Assembly (NCBI GenBank): GCA_947629805.1
Contig: CANRFE010000049.1
Location: 1 to 9,286, forward strand
Source of the DNA: an uncultured Clostridia bacterium
Lineage (GTDB): Bacteria > Bacillota > Clostridia > TANB77 > CAG-508
Length of the DNA stretch: 9,286 nt
Reading direction: 5' to 3'
Within the stretch, counting starts at the first letter, position 1. Each line of letters opens with the position of its first letter. Positions 1 through 6,127 of this stretch are shown one piece after another. The notes beneath the pieces were generated by a model, which was given only the letters and a program-made list of their open reading frames with translations, did no database searches and was not told the origin of the DNA. The translations under genes were made by a program, and so were the position numbers.

Positions 1-1
1 C

Positions 2-268
2 AAACCACAAAATTTACAATTTTTGTATGAAGGACACAAAGTAAGGAATATAAAGGAATTAGAACCATATTTAACAGGAACAATAGAAGCCAATAGTGCA
101 CAAAAAGTAAAAACGATGACCATTCACTGGATATGGCCTTATGAAACAGGAAACACAGAAGAGGAAAAACAAGCGAATAATGCAAAAGATACACAAGATG
201 CAAAAAATGCAGAACAATATCAGTTTACTATTCAAATTACAGGAACACAAGTAGAAATCACAGAATAA
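2..268 (+). CDS. TasA/camelysin-like exported protein, C-terminal fragment
   Basis: The frame is open from the left edge to the TAA at 266-268, so this is the last 88 residues of a larger protein whose start lies outside the window. A TTG at 23 could be called a start, but no Shine-Dalgarno precedes it and the coding frame continues upstream. The visible part contains TIHWIWPYE followed by a charged Asn/Asp/Gln-rich loop (NNAKDTQDAKNAEQY) and a final beta-strand-like FTIQITGTQVEI. From memory, this W-x-WPYE plus loop plus terminal strand layout recurs in exported proteins encoded next to SipW peptidases (TasA/CalY-like), usually structural matrix or fibre proteins. The next gene is a SipW-type peptidase 11 nt downstream, which supports the assignment. 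No catalytic motif is visible. The family call is inference from this pattern and context. Confidence 0.6.
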   Translation, partial: KPQNLQFLYEGHKVRNIKELEPYLTGTIEANSAQKVKTMTIHWIWPYETGNTEEEKQANNAKDTQDAKNAEQYQFTIQITGTQVEITE

Positions 269-279
269 GGAAGAAAACA

Positions 280-705
280 ATGAAAAAAATACAAAAAATA
301 CTGTTTCTTCTATGTTTTATCCTTTTTCTATTGATTTTGAAGAAAAAAGAAAAAACCCCTTTGGTAGCTTACTTTCCTTTATCCATTTTTCAAATACAGT
401 CAGGAAGTATGATGCCAGAAATACAAGAAAAGGAAATCGTTATTTTATGGAAAAAAGCATCTTATCAACCACAGGATATTATTACGTATGTAACACAAGA
501 CCACTATTTTGTAACTCATAGAATTGTAAAAACAACAAAAGAGGGGTATGTTACCAAAGGGGATTGGAATAACATAGAAGATAAAGAAATAGTAAAAATA
601 GAGCAAATCCAAGGAAAAGTAATAGTACATTCAAAATTATTAGGAAAGGTATATCAATATCGTTTTTATTTATTTTGTATTTTTCTATTCTTATGGATTA
701 CGTAA
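280..705 (+). CDS. sipW: SipW-type (ER-type) signal peptidase I
   Basis: A 141-residue membrane serine protease that would cleave signal peptides from exported proteins, most likely those encoded beside it. It has an N-terminal membrane segment (about residues 6-20), then QSGSMMPEI with the nucleophile at Ser43. His80 in THRIV takes the place of the Lys general base of ordinary bacterial signal peptidases, and KGDWNNIED supplies the acidic residue (Asp95 or Asp101). Ser/His/Asp is the mark of the archaeal/ER/SipW class. A second hydrophobic segment (about 127-140) runs to the very end, leaving almost no tail. At 141 residues it is shorter than Bacillus SipW (about 190). The ATG at 280 has an AAGGAAG ribosome site that overlaps the stop of the preceding gene, indicating co-transcription. 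The gene symbol denotes the class; orthology to Bacillus sipW is not shown. Confidence 0.88.
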   Translation: MKKIQKILFLLCFILFLLILKKKEKTPLVAYFPLSIFQIQSGSMMPEIQEKEIVILWKKASYQPQDIITYVTQDHYFVTHRIVKTTKEGYVTKGDWNNIEDKEIVKIEQIQGKVIVHSKLLGKVYQYRFYLFCIFLFLWIT

Positions 706-716
706 AAGGAGGAAAG

Positions 717-1247
717 ATGCTACAAAAAAGAAAAAGGAATTCTTTTGCAACACAACAGAAGAAAGAAAAGAAAAAAACAAAAAGGCTCTTATTTCTTCTT
801 ATTTTTCTTATTTTGCTTGGCATGTTAGTAGGAGTAAGTTTAGCAAAATGTGAAGTACAAATACAAGGACAAGCATTTGCTAATATTGCAAAACCAATTT
901 TGGAAATTCGAAAAGAGCAAAGTCTTTTCATTACAGCACAATCTCCTCGTGCAGTTTATGAATTCGAAATAAGAAATTATCAAGAAGAAGAAGTAAATCA
1001 GGTAGAAATGGAGTATTATCTTGAAATCGTAACGCCCAAAAATGAAGCCATTCATTTTACTCTTTATCAAGGAGAAACGCAAATACCTTTAGTAGAAAAT
1101 AAAACAGAAAAAATAAAGCTTGAAAAAGAGGAAAAACAAATCCATTCTTATCGTTTAGAAATTCATTATGACCAAACAAAGCAAAATACACAACAAGACA
1201 TCGTACAAAATGTGGAAATTAAAATTCATTCTATACAAAAAGCATAG
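717..1247 (+). CDS. small exported protein of SipW cassette, unknown function
   Basis: A 176-residue protein that I cannot assign to a named family with confidence. The frame extends up to an ATG at 675, but that start lies inside sipW and has no ribosome site. The ATG at 717 sits behind AAAAGGAGG at 704-712, so I chose it. Residues 1-23 are strongly basic (a long Lys/Arg-rich n-region), residues 24-41 form one membrane segment, and SLAKCE follows. The remainder is rich in alternating charged and hydrophobic residues, consistent with a beta-sandwich (for example ITAQSPRAVYEFEIRNY and VEIKIHSI at the end). It lies between the peptidase and another exported protein with 11 and 14 nt gaps, so it is probably a SipW substrate and matrix or surface component. 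The Cys at 45 follows Lys, which does not fit a lipobox. Exported location is likely; function is not known. Confidence 0.7.
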   Translation: MLQKRKRNSFATQQKKEKKKTKRLLFLLIFLILLGMLVGVSLAKCEVQIQGQAFANIAKPILEIRKEQSLFITAQSPRAVYEFEIRNYQEEEVNQVEMEYYLEIVTPKNEAIHFTLYQGETQIPLVENKTEKIKLEKEEKQIHSYRLEIHYDQTKQNTQQDIVQNVEIKIHSIQKA

Positions 1248-1261
1248 AAACGAGGTGAAAT

Positions 1262-1624
1262 ATGAGAAAAACGGTAATTTCTTTTTGCTGTCTTATTCTA
1301 TTTAGTACAATTTTTAGCTATAAAGTATGGGCTAAATATGAAATAGAACAGACTTATTTGGTAGCAAAAATTCAAATAGATCAGACAAAGCCAATAGTAA
1401 AAGTAAGTTATTCTACAAAAACAGAAACCACACAAGAAGTAGAAGTAGAGATTACCACCAATGAAAAAATACAAAAAGTAGAAGGGTGGACTTTAGAAGA
1501 GAATCAAAAGACATTAAGAAAAAGCTACATAGAAAATCAAAAAGAGGAGGTAAAAATTCAAGATTTAGCAGGAAATATCACAATAGTGGAAATTCAAGTT
1601 GAAAATATAAAGAAAAATTCCTAA
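1262..1624 (+). CDS. small secreted single Ig-like domain protein
   Basis: A 120-residue exported protein. A short basic start (MRK) and a hydrophobic stretch (about residues 4-19) lead into KVWAKYE, a likely peptidase exit region that resembles SLAKCE in the preceding protein. From about residue 42 a compact beta domain follows: TKPIVKVSYST, EVEVEITTNEKIQKVEGW, then LRKSYIENQKEEVKIQDLAGN and a final strand. The 'T-x-P-x-V-x-V ... N-E-x-I ... DLAGN' layout is typical of bacterial Ig-like domains found in surface proteins. Here one domain makes up nearly the whole mature protein. The start at 1262 is supported by GAGGTG at 1252-1257. It is the last gene of the SipW cassette; a new promoter follows. 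The likely role is structural (matrix subunit or adhesive module), with no catalytic residues visible. The fold is reasonably supported; the role is inferred. Confidence 0.72.
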   Translation: MRKTVISFCCLILFSTIFSYKVWAKYEIEQTYLVAKIQIDQTKPIVKVSYSTKTETTQEVEVEITTNEKIQKVEGWTLEENQKTLRKSYIENQKEEVKIQDLAGNITIVEIQVENIKKNS

Positions 1625-1648
1625 ATGAAAAGAGAAAGTAGAAAATTA

Positions 1649-1678
1649 TTGACAGTGGAAAGAAAATAAAGATATAAT
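1649..1678 (+). promoter_or_regulatory. sigma-A-type promoter for the corC-like/WG-repeat unit
   Basis: TTGACA at 1649-1654 and TATAAT at 1673-1678 are exact consensus hexamers separated by 18 nt. They lie in the 103-nt gap after the SipW cassette and about 50 nt before the next ATG, so transcription should begin near 1685. I see no hairpin terminator between 1625 and this promoter, so read-through from the upstream cassette remains possible. Confidence 0.85.
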
Positions 1679-1727
1679 AAAAGCAATAAAATGGGGAATA
1701 AATAAACAATAAAGAGAGGGAAAAAAG

Positions 1728-3014
1728 ATGGTAACACAACTTGTTATTTTGCTAATCTTAATTATAGGAAATGCTTATTTTGCAGCCTCAGAAATTGCTT
1801 TTATTTCATTAAATGATGCCAAAATAGAAAAACAGGCAAAAGAGGGAAATAAAAAAGCAAAACAAATTGAAAAAATGTTAAAAAATCCAAGTAAATTTTT
1901 AGCAACCATTCAAATTGGAATTACTTTAGCAGGCTTTTTATCGAGTGCTTTTGCCGCTGATACTTTTGCTGATTATGTAACTCCTGCATTACATGCTTTA
2001 TTTCCAATTTTATCTGTGGAAATATTACGAGGAATTTCAATTATTCTTATTACCATTCTCTTATCTTTTTTTACTTTAGTATTAGGAGAGTTAGTTCCTA
2101 AAAGACTAGCAATGAAATATGACGAAAAAATTGCTTTTGGTACCATTGGAATGATTCGTTTTATTTCTGTTTTAACCGCACCCTTTGTAAAAATTTTAAC
2201 TTTTGTAACTAATGTGATTTCTAAATTATTTGGAATATCTGAAAATGAAGAAGAAATTGTTACAGAAGAAGAAATTAAAATGATGATTGATGAGGGAGAA
2301 GAGAAAGGTACAATTGAAGAAGAAGAAAAGGAAATGTTGCATAATATTTTTGAATTTAACGATATTACAGTTTCCGAAGTAATGACACATCGAACAGATA
2401 TGTATGCCATTGAAATCAATTCCAATATAGAAGATATTATCCAAGAATTGGATGCTTATAAATATAGTAGAATTCCAGTTTATGAAGAAACAATTGATGA
2501 TATAAAAGGAATTTTATTTCTCAAAGATTTATTAAAATATTTGCCTTCAAAAAAAGCAGTAAAAATAAAAAATATTATGAGAGAAGCCTACTTTGTCTCA
2601 GAAAACAAACCAATTAATGCATTATTTAAAGACTTACAAAAAAAGAAATTACAAATGGCAGTAGTCATTGATGAATATGGTGGAACAGCAGGAGTGGTTA
2701 CCATGGAAGATTTATTAGAAGAAATTGTTGGAAATATTTTTGATGAATATGATGAAGTAGAAAATGACTATACTAAAATAGATGATACTACTTTTTTAAT
2801 TCATGGAAGTGTTAGCATTAATAATTTAAAGAAAATTTTAAACATAGAAATTCCAGAAGGAGACTATGAAACATTGTCTGGTTATTTATTGGAATTGTTA
2901 GGAAGAGTTCCACAAGACGGGGAGAAACCTACCATAGAAACAGAAAAGGTAAATTATAAAATAGAAGAATACGAAGAGAAAAGAATTTTATGGGTAAAAG
3001 CATGTAAACTATAA
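1728..3014 (+). CDS. hemolysin C/CorC-family CNNM-CBS membrane protein
   Basis: A 428-residue integral membrane protein of the CNNM/CorC family, whose characterised members handle Mg2+ or affect divalent-cation balance. The CNNM (DUF21) domain spans about residues 1-185, with membrane segments near 3-20, 58-78, 98-120 and 138-165, the conserved NAYFAASEIAF start, IQIGITLAGF, and GELVPK at 120-125. A Glu-rich linker leads to a CBS pair: the first begins near EVMTHR (217-222) and the second ends in VIDEYGGTAGVVTMEDLLEE (313-332), the family signature. Residues about 350-428 form the C-terminal CorC_HlyC domain, including GDYETLSGYLL. Length and domain order are complete. AGAGAGGG ahead of the ATG supports the start. 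'Hemolysin' is a historical family label and no toxin activity should be assumed. It is followed after 24 nt by the WG-repeat gene, so the two are probably co-transcribed. The transported ion cannot be read from the sequence. Confidence 0.93.
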   Translation: MVTQLVILLILIIGNAYFAASEIAFISLNDAKIEKQAKEGNKKAKQIEKMLKNPSKFLATIQIGITLAGFLSSAFAADTFADYVTPALHALFPILSVEILRGISIILITILLSFFTLVLGELVPKRLAMKYDEKIAFGTIGMIRFISVLTAPFVKILTFVTNVISKLFGISENEEEIVTEEEIKMMIDEGEEKGTIEEEEKEMLHNIFEFNDITVSEVMTHRTDMYAIEINSNIEDIIQELDAYKYSRIPVYEETIDDIKGILFLKDLLKYLPSKKAVKIKNIMREAYFVSENKPINALFKDLQKKKLQMAVVIDEYGGTAGVVTMEDLLEEIVGNIFDEYDEVENDYTKIDDTTFLIHGSVSINNLKKILNIEIPEGDYETLSGYLLELLGRVPQDGEKPTIETEKVNYKIEEYEEKRILWVKACKL

Positions 3015-3038
3015 AACAAAAGAAAAGGGAGGAGTAAA

Positions 3039-4808
3039 ATGGAAGAAGAAAAACAACAAACAGAAAAAAAAGGAAAAAAACTACTAATAGGTATTCTGGC
3101 TTTGTTTCTTATTTTAGGAATAGGTGGAGCATTTTGGTGGATGCAAGTTAGCGATAAGACGTATGAAATAGAAGAAGTAACAGATTTTTCTTATTTTAAG
3201 CTATATGAAAGTGAAAAATATGGTGTGATAGACAAACAAGCCAATATATTAGTAGAGCCTAAATATGATATGCTTGTGATTCCAAATCCAGCAAAACCGG
3301 TTTTTATAGGATATTTTAATTATAATTCACAAACTGGAGAATACGAAACAGAAGTATTGAATGAAAAAGGAGAAAAAATTTTAACACAGTATGTGCAAGT
3401 TTTACCACTGCCATTTCAAGATACATCTACAGAAGTTCCTTATGAAAAAAGTGTACTTATTTATAAGGAAAATGGAAAATACGGTATTATAAATTTTGAA
3501 GGAAAGAAAATTACAAAAGCAATTTATGATAGTATAGAAAGTTTGCTATATAAAGAAGGTTGTTTATTAGTAAAGCAACAAGAAAAATATGGCGTAATCA
3601 ACATAAAAGGAAAACAAATTATACCAACCATATATGATTCTATTAGTGCAGATGGCTATTATGAAGAAACAACAAAGTATCAAAAAGCAGGTTTTATAGT
3701 AGGACAAAAAAAGCAAGAAGGATATCGTTATGGCTATATCAATGAAAAAGGAAAACAAATATTAGAAGTAGCATATAACGAAATAGACCGTATTACAGAA
3801 ATTACAACAAAAGATGTTTACCTTTTTGCTTTGAAAAATGGACAAGCAGGTGTTTATCAAAATAAAAAAATACTATTAGAGCATGAGTATGAAGAAATTG
3901 AATACAATAAACAAAATGAATTGTTTTTAGTACAAAAAAATGGAAAACAAGGCGTAACAAACAAACAAGGAAAGGAAATCTTGAAACCAGAATACGACTA
4001 TATTATGATATCTGGTCAAAATCTCAATGCACAAAAAAATGGAATTTCTTATACTTTTGACAAAGAAGGCAAAGAACAAGAAATACAAAGTAGAGTATCC
4101 ATTCTTTCTACAGAAAATAGTCAATATTTTATTACAATCAATGAACAAGATAAGTTTGGTTTAATAAATTCTGCGCATACAGAAATTTTAGAAAATGAGT
4201 ATTCTTATATAGAATATGCATTTGGTAACTATTTTATTGTTACGAAAGAAGAAACAGTAAGTGTTATGAATGCTGAAAAGAAAGAAGAAGTTATTTCCAA
4301 TTATGATGTTATACAAAAAGTAGAAGGAAGGAACTTATTGCAAGCAATTCAGCTAGAACCATATACCATAGAACTTTATAATGAAAAAATGGAAAAAATA
4401 GCTTCCATGCAAGAGGCAAACTTAAGTGTACAAAACAATTATATTCAATTAACTTCACAAACAGAAAGGAAATACTTTGATAACCAAGGAAAAGAAGTAC
4501 AAAATCGAGATCTTTTTCCTAACTTAACTTTATATGCTTTTGTACAAGAAGGAAAATGGGGTTTTCAAAAGAAAGAAGGAGATATTGCAATAGAACCAAT
4601 TTATGATATGGTAACAGAACTAAATGCTTACGGCTTTGCGGGAATCAAGAAAGATGGTAAATGGGGTGTTATCAATCAAAAAGGAGAAGTGCTAGTAGAA
4701 CCTATTTATGAAATAGAATGGGAGGAACCAGAATTTATAGGCCCTTATTGTAAATTGAACTTTGGTTATGGAATGATTTACTATAGTAGGCAATTGCAAG
4801 AAGAATAA
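3039..4808 (+). CDS. membrane-anchored WG-repeat protein
   Basis: A 589-residue protein with a Lys/Glu-rich 14-residue cytoplasmic tail, one membrane segment (about residues 15-36), and a long region carrying WG repeats. Each repeat has the form [K/R]-[Y/W/F]-G-[V/I]-I-x-x-x-G-[K/E]-x-[I/L]-[V/L]-x-P-x-Y-[D/E]. About nine copies are visible, starting near residues 60, 148, 184, 230, 269, 303, 371, 506 and 541. Most copies have Tyr, Phe or another residue in place of Trp; only the last two are true WG. WG repeats form beta-rich modules of poorly known function, probably binding surfaces, and no enzymatic motif is present. The topology suggests an extracellular repeat domain anchored by an uncleaved N-terminal segment. 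GGGAGGAG at 3027-3034 supports the ATG at 3039. It follows the CorC-like gene by 24 nt, so the two may work at the same membrane, but a functional link is only inferred. The family call is solid; the role is unknown. Confidence 0.87.
   Translation: MEEEKQQTEKKGKKLLIGILALFLILGIGGAFWWMQVSDKTYEIEEVTDFSYFKLYESEKYGVIDKQANILVEPKYDMLVIPNPAKPVFIGYFNYNSQTGEYETEVLNEKGEKILTQYVQVLPLPFQDTSTEVPYEKSVLIYKENGKYGIINFEGKKITKAIYDSIESLLYKEGCLLVKQQEKYGVINIKGKQIIPTIYDSISADGYYEETTKYQKAGFIVGQKKQEGYRYGYINEKGKQILEVAYNEIDRITEITTKDVYLFALKNGQAGVYQNKKILLEHEYEEIEYNKQNELFLVQKNGKQGVTNKQGKEILKPEYDYIMISGQNLNAQKNGISYTFDKEGKEQEIQSRVSILSTENSQYFITINEQDKFGLINSAHTEILENEYSYIEYAFGNYFIVTKEETVSVMNAEKKEEVISNYDVIQKVEGRNLLQAIQLEPYTIELYNEKMEKIASMQEANLSVQNNYIQLTSQTERKYFDNQGKEVQNRDLFPNLTLYAFVQEGKWGFQKKEGDIAIEPIYDMVTELNAYGFAGIKKDGKWGVINQKGEVLVEPIYEIEWEEPEFIGPYCKLNFGYGMIYYSRQLQEE
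3216..4715 (+). repeat. WG-type tandem repeat region
   Basis: About nine diverged repeats of roughly 20 conserved residues separated by variable spacers of about 15-60 residues. Clear copies read KYGVIDKQANILVEPKYD, KYGVINIKGKQIIPTIYD and KWGVINQKGEVLVEPIYE. The spacing is irregular and the copies differ, so this is an old protein-level repeat, not a DNA tandem array. A stretch of about 115 residues (390-505) between the seventh and eighth copies contains no clear repeat. Confidence 0.8.
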
Positions 4809-4824
4809 AATTACGAAAAACTAC

Positions 4825-4853
4825 TTGCGATATTGGAAAAAATGTGGTAAAAT
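4825..4853 (+). promoter_or_regulatory. promoter of the rpsF-ssb-rpsR operon
   Basis: TTGCGA at 4825-4830 and TAAAAT at 4848-4853 are separated by 17 nt, and TGG immediately before the -10 box gives an extended -10 element. It lies just after the stop of the WG-repeat gene and would give a leader of roughly 80 nt ahead of rpsF. Five of six -10 bases and four of six -35 bases match the consensus. Confidence 0.7.
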
Positions 4854-4857
4854 AATA

Positions 4858-4936
4858 CCGTTGTAAAAAGAAAAATAGAATTTTTACATCCTTACTTACA
4901 GTTTTTATGTAGGTTAATAGTCCAAAAGGAGGTGAA
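4858..4936 (+). promoter_or_regulatory. rpsF leader with two hairpins, possible S6:S18 autoregulatory site
   Basis: The leader contains a hairpin with an 8-bp stem (4862-4869 with 4881-4888, 11-nt loop). A second, weaker one follows (ACTTACA at 4894-4900 with TGTAGGT at 4908-4914, one G-U pair), ending close to the AAAGGAGGTG ribosome site. S6:S18 leader motifs that repress this operon are known in many bacteria and contain a conserved CCG. A CCG occurs here at 4858-4860, but right at the predicted transcription start. Regulation by S6:S18 is therefore only a possibility; the hairpins themselves are visible. Confidence 0.35.
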
Positions 4937-4941
4937 CAATA

Positions 4942-5226
4942 ATGAATCAATACGAAAGTGTTATCATTATTAATTCAAATGTAGATGAAGAAGGAGTAAA
5001 ATCACTTATTCAAAAATTTACAGATTTGATTAATACAGATGGAAACTTAGAAAAAGTAGAAGAATTAGGAAAAAGAAAATTGGCTTATGAAATACAAAAA
5101 AATAAAGAAGGATACTATGTTGTATTCTACTTCCATGCAAATCCAAACCTAATTGCAGAACTTGAAAGAAATTACCGCATTACAGATGAAGTAATAAAAT
5201 TTATGAGTGTAAAAGTAGAAAAATAG
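4942..5226 (+). CDS. rpsF: 30S ribosomal protein S6
   Basis: A 94-residue small-subunit ribosomal protein that binds the central domain of 16S rRNA together with S18. The sequence matches the S6 family along its length: MNQYESVIIINSNVDEEG at the start, EELGKRKLAYEIQKNKEGYYVVFYF in the middle, and LERNYRITDEVIKFMSVKVE at the end. Length is normal for a Gram-positive S6. The ATG at 4942 follows AAAGGAGGTG, a near-perfect anti-Shine-Dalgarno match. It is the first gene of the conserved rpsF-ssb-rpsR operon, with its own promoter about 90 nt upstream. Confidence 0.98.
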   Translation: MNQYESVIIINSNVDEEGVKSLIQKFTDLINTDGNLEKVEELGKRKLAYEIQKNKEGYYVVFYFHANPNLIAELERNYRITDEVIKFMSVKVEK

Positions 5227-5269
5227 TGAAATAAGAGCCTTTAATAAAGAAAGGTAAGGGAAAAAAGAA

Positions 5270-5695
5270 ATGAACAAAGTAATTTTAATGGGGAGATTAA
5301 CAAGAGACCCAGAAGTTAGATATACACAATCTAACAATACGTTAGTAGCTTCTTTTAGCTTAGCTGTTAATAGAAGATTTGTAAGGCAAGGAGAAGAAAG
5401 ACAAGCAGATTTTATTAACATTGTAGCATGGAGCAAGTTGGGAGAATTTTGTAGCAAATACTTTAAAAAAGGACAACAAGTAGGTGTTATAGGCAGAATT
5501 CAAACAAGAAATTGGGAGGATGACCAAGGGCAAAAGCACTATGTTACAGAAGTAGTAGCAGAAGAAGCATACTTTGCAGATAGTAAAAGAGAAGGAGAAG
5601 CAGGAGGAAATTTTGATGCTACTTTTGGAGCAATGCCACAAGCAGCAGAAACTTCCGACTTTGAAGTTTCTTCCGGAGATGATTTACCATTTTAG
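5270..5695 (+). CDS. ssb: single-stranded DNA-binding protein
   Basis: A 141-residue SSB that coats single-stranded DNA in replication, repair and recombination. The OB-fold spans about residues 1-106: MNKVILMGRLTRDPEVRYT, VASFSLAVNRRF, FINIVAWSKLGEFCSKYFKKGQQVGVIGRIQTRNWEDDQG. A flexible Gly/Ala-rich linker follows, then the acidic tip DDLPF, which is the docking site for repair and replication partners. Both ends are intact. Two AAGG-type ribosome sites (5251-5260) precede the ATG. It lies 43 nt after rpsF and 34 nt before rpsR, the usual arrangement that ties SSB supply to ribosomal protein expression. Confidence 0.98.
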   Translation: MNKVILMGRLTRDPEVRYTQSNNTLVASFSLAVNRRFVRQGEERQADFINIVAWSKLGEFCSKYFKKGQQVGVIGRIQTRNWEDDQGQKHYVTEVVAEEAYFADSKREGEAGGNFDATFGAMPQAAETSDFEVSSGDDLPF

Positions 5696-5729
5696 CATAA
5701 CAATACAAATAAGATAGGGGGGAAAAATA

Positions 5730-6014
5730 ATGGCAGACAAAAAACAAAAAAGAAATAACAGAAACAATAATAATATGGATGATGATTTCAATCCAAGATT
5801 TAGAAAAATAAGAAAAAAAGTTTGTCCTTTATGTGCAGACAAAAATCTTGTTTTAGATTATAAAAATGCAGAACAATTAAAGAAATTTATTAACGATAAA
5901 GGTAAGATTTTACCAAGAAGAGCAACAGGTGCATGTGCAAAACATCAAAGAGATATTACGTTAGCAGTAAAAAGAGCAAGACAAATTGCAATTTTACCAT
6001 TCACCCAAGAGTAA
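5730..6014 (+). CDS. rpsR: 30S ribosomal protein S18 (zinc-binding form)
   Basis: A 94-residue S18, the assembly partner of S6 on 16S rRNA. The N-terminus is a Lys/Asn-rich tail of about 16 residues. The core holds KKVCPLCADKN and RRATGACAKHQRDITLAVKRARQIAILPF, both family signatures. Cys32, Cys35, Cys69 and His72 form a CxxC...CxxH set, the zinc-containing ('C+') version of S18, whereas many bacteria carry a version without these ligands. AGGGGGG at 5716-5722 drives the ATG at 5730. It is the last gene of the operon and is followed by a strong terminator. Confidence 0.97.
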   Translation: MADKKQKRNNRNNNNMDDDFNPRFRKIRKKVCPLCADKNLVLDYKNAEQLKKFINDKGKILPRRATGACAKHQRDITLAVKRARQIAILPFTQE

Positions 6015-6039
6015 TAGGTACATAAAGAAAACTAAAATA

Positions 6040-6088
6040 GGGGCTAAATAAACGTGAAAACGTTTTATTTTGCCCTTTTTCTTTTTTG
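6040..6088 (+). terminator. intrinsic terminator of the rpsF-ssb-rpsR operon
   Basis: The stem starts with GGGC (6041-6044) pairing GCCC (6072-6075). After a T-T mismatch it continues through AAATAAA with TTTTATTT (one bulged T) and CGT with ACG, closing a GAAA loop at 6056-6059. TTTTTCTTTTTTG follows directly. It ends about 26 nt after the rpsR stop. This is a textbook Rho-independent terminator. Confidence 0.92.
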
Positions 6089-6127
6089 TTTTTTCTTGCT
6101 AGAAGAGAGGAGAAAAAAGAAAAAAAT

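Noticed and set aside
675..716. ATG at 675 as the start of the third cassette gene
   Set aside because: It lies inside the sipW coding sequence with no ribosome site, while 717 has AAAAGGAGG at the right distance.
837..860. LAKC in the 717-1247 product as a lipoprotein lipobox
   Set aside because: A lipobox needs a small residue (Gly, Ala or Ser) just before the Cys; here it is Lys, and the neighbouring protein has Tyr at the same place.
6086..6127. TTG at 6086 as the start of the surface protein
   Set aside because: It lies in the T-tract of the upstream terminator, has no ribosome site, and would add a charged 14-residue stretch before a normal signal peptide that begins at 6128.
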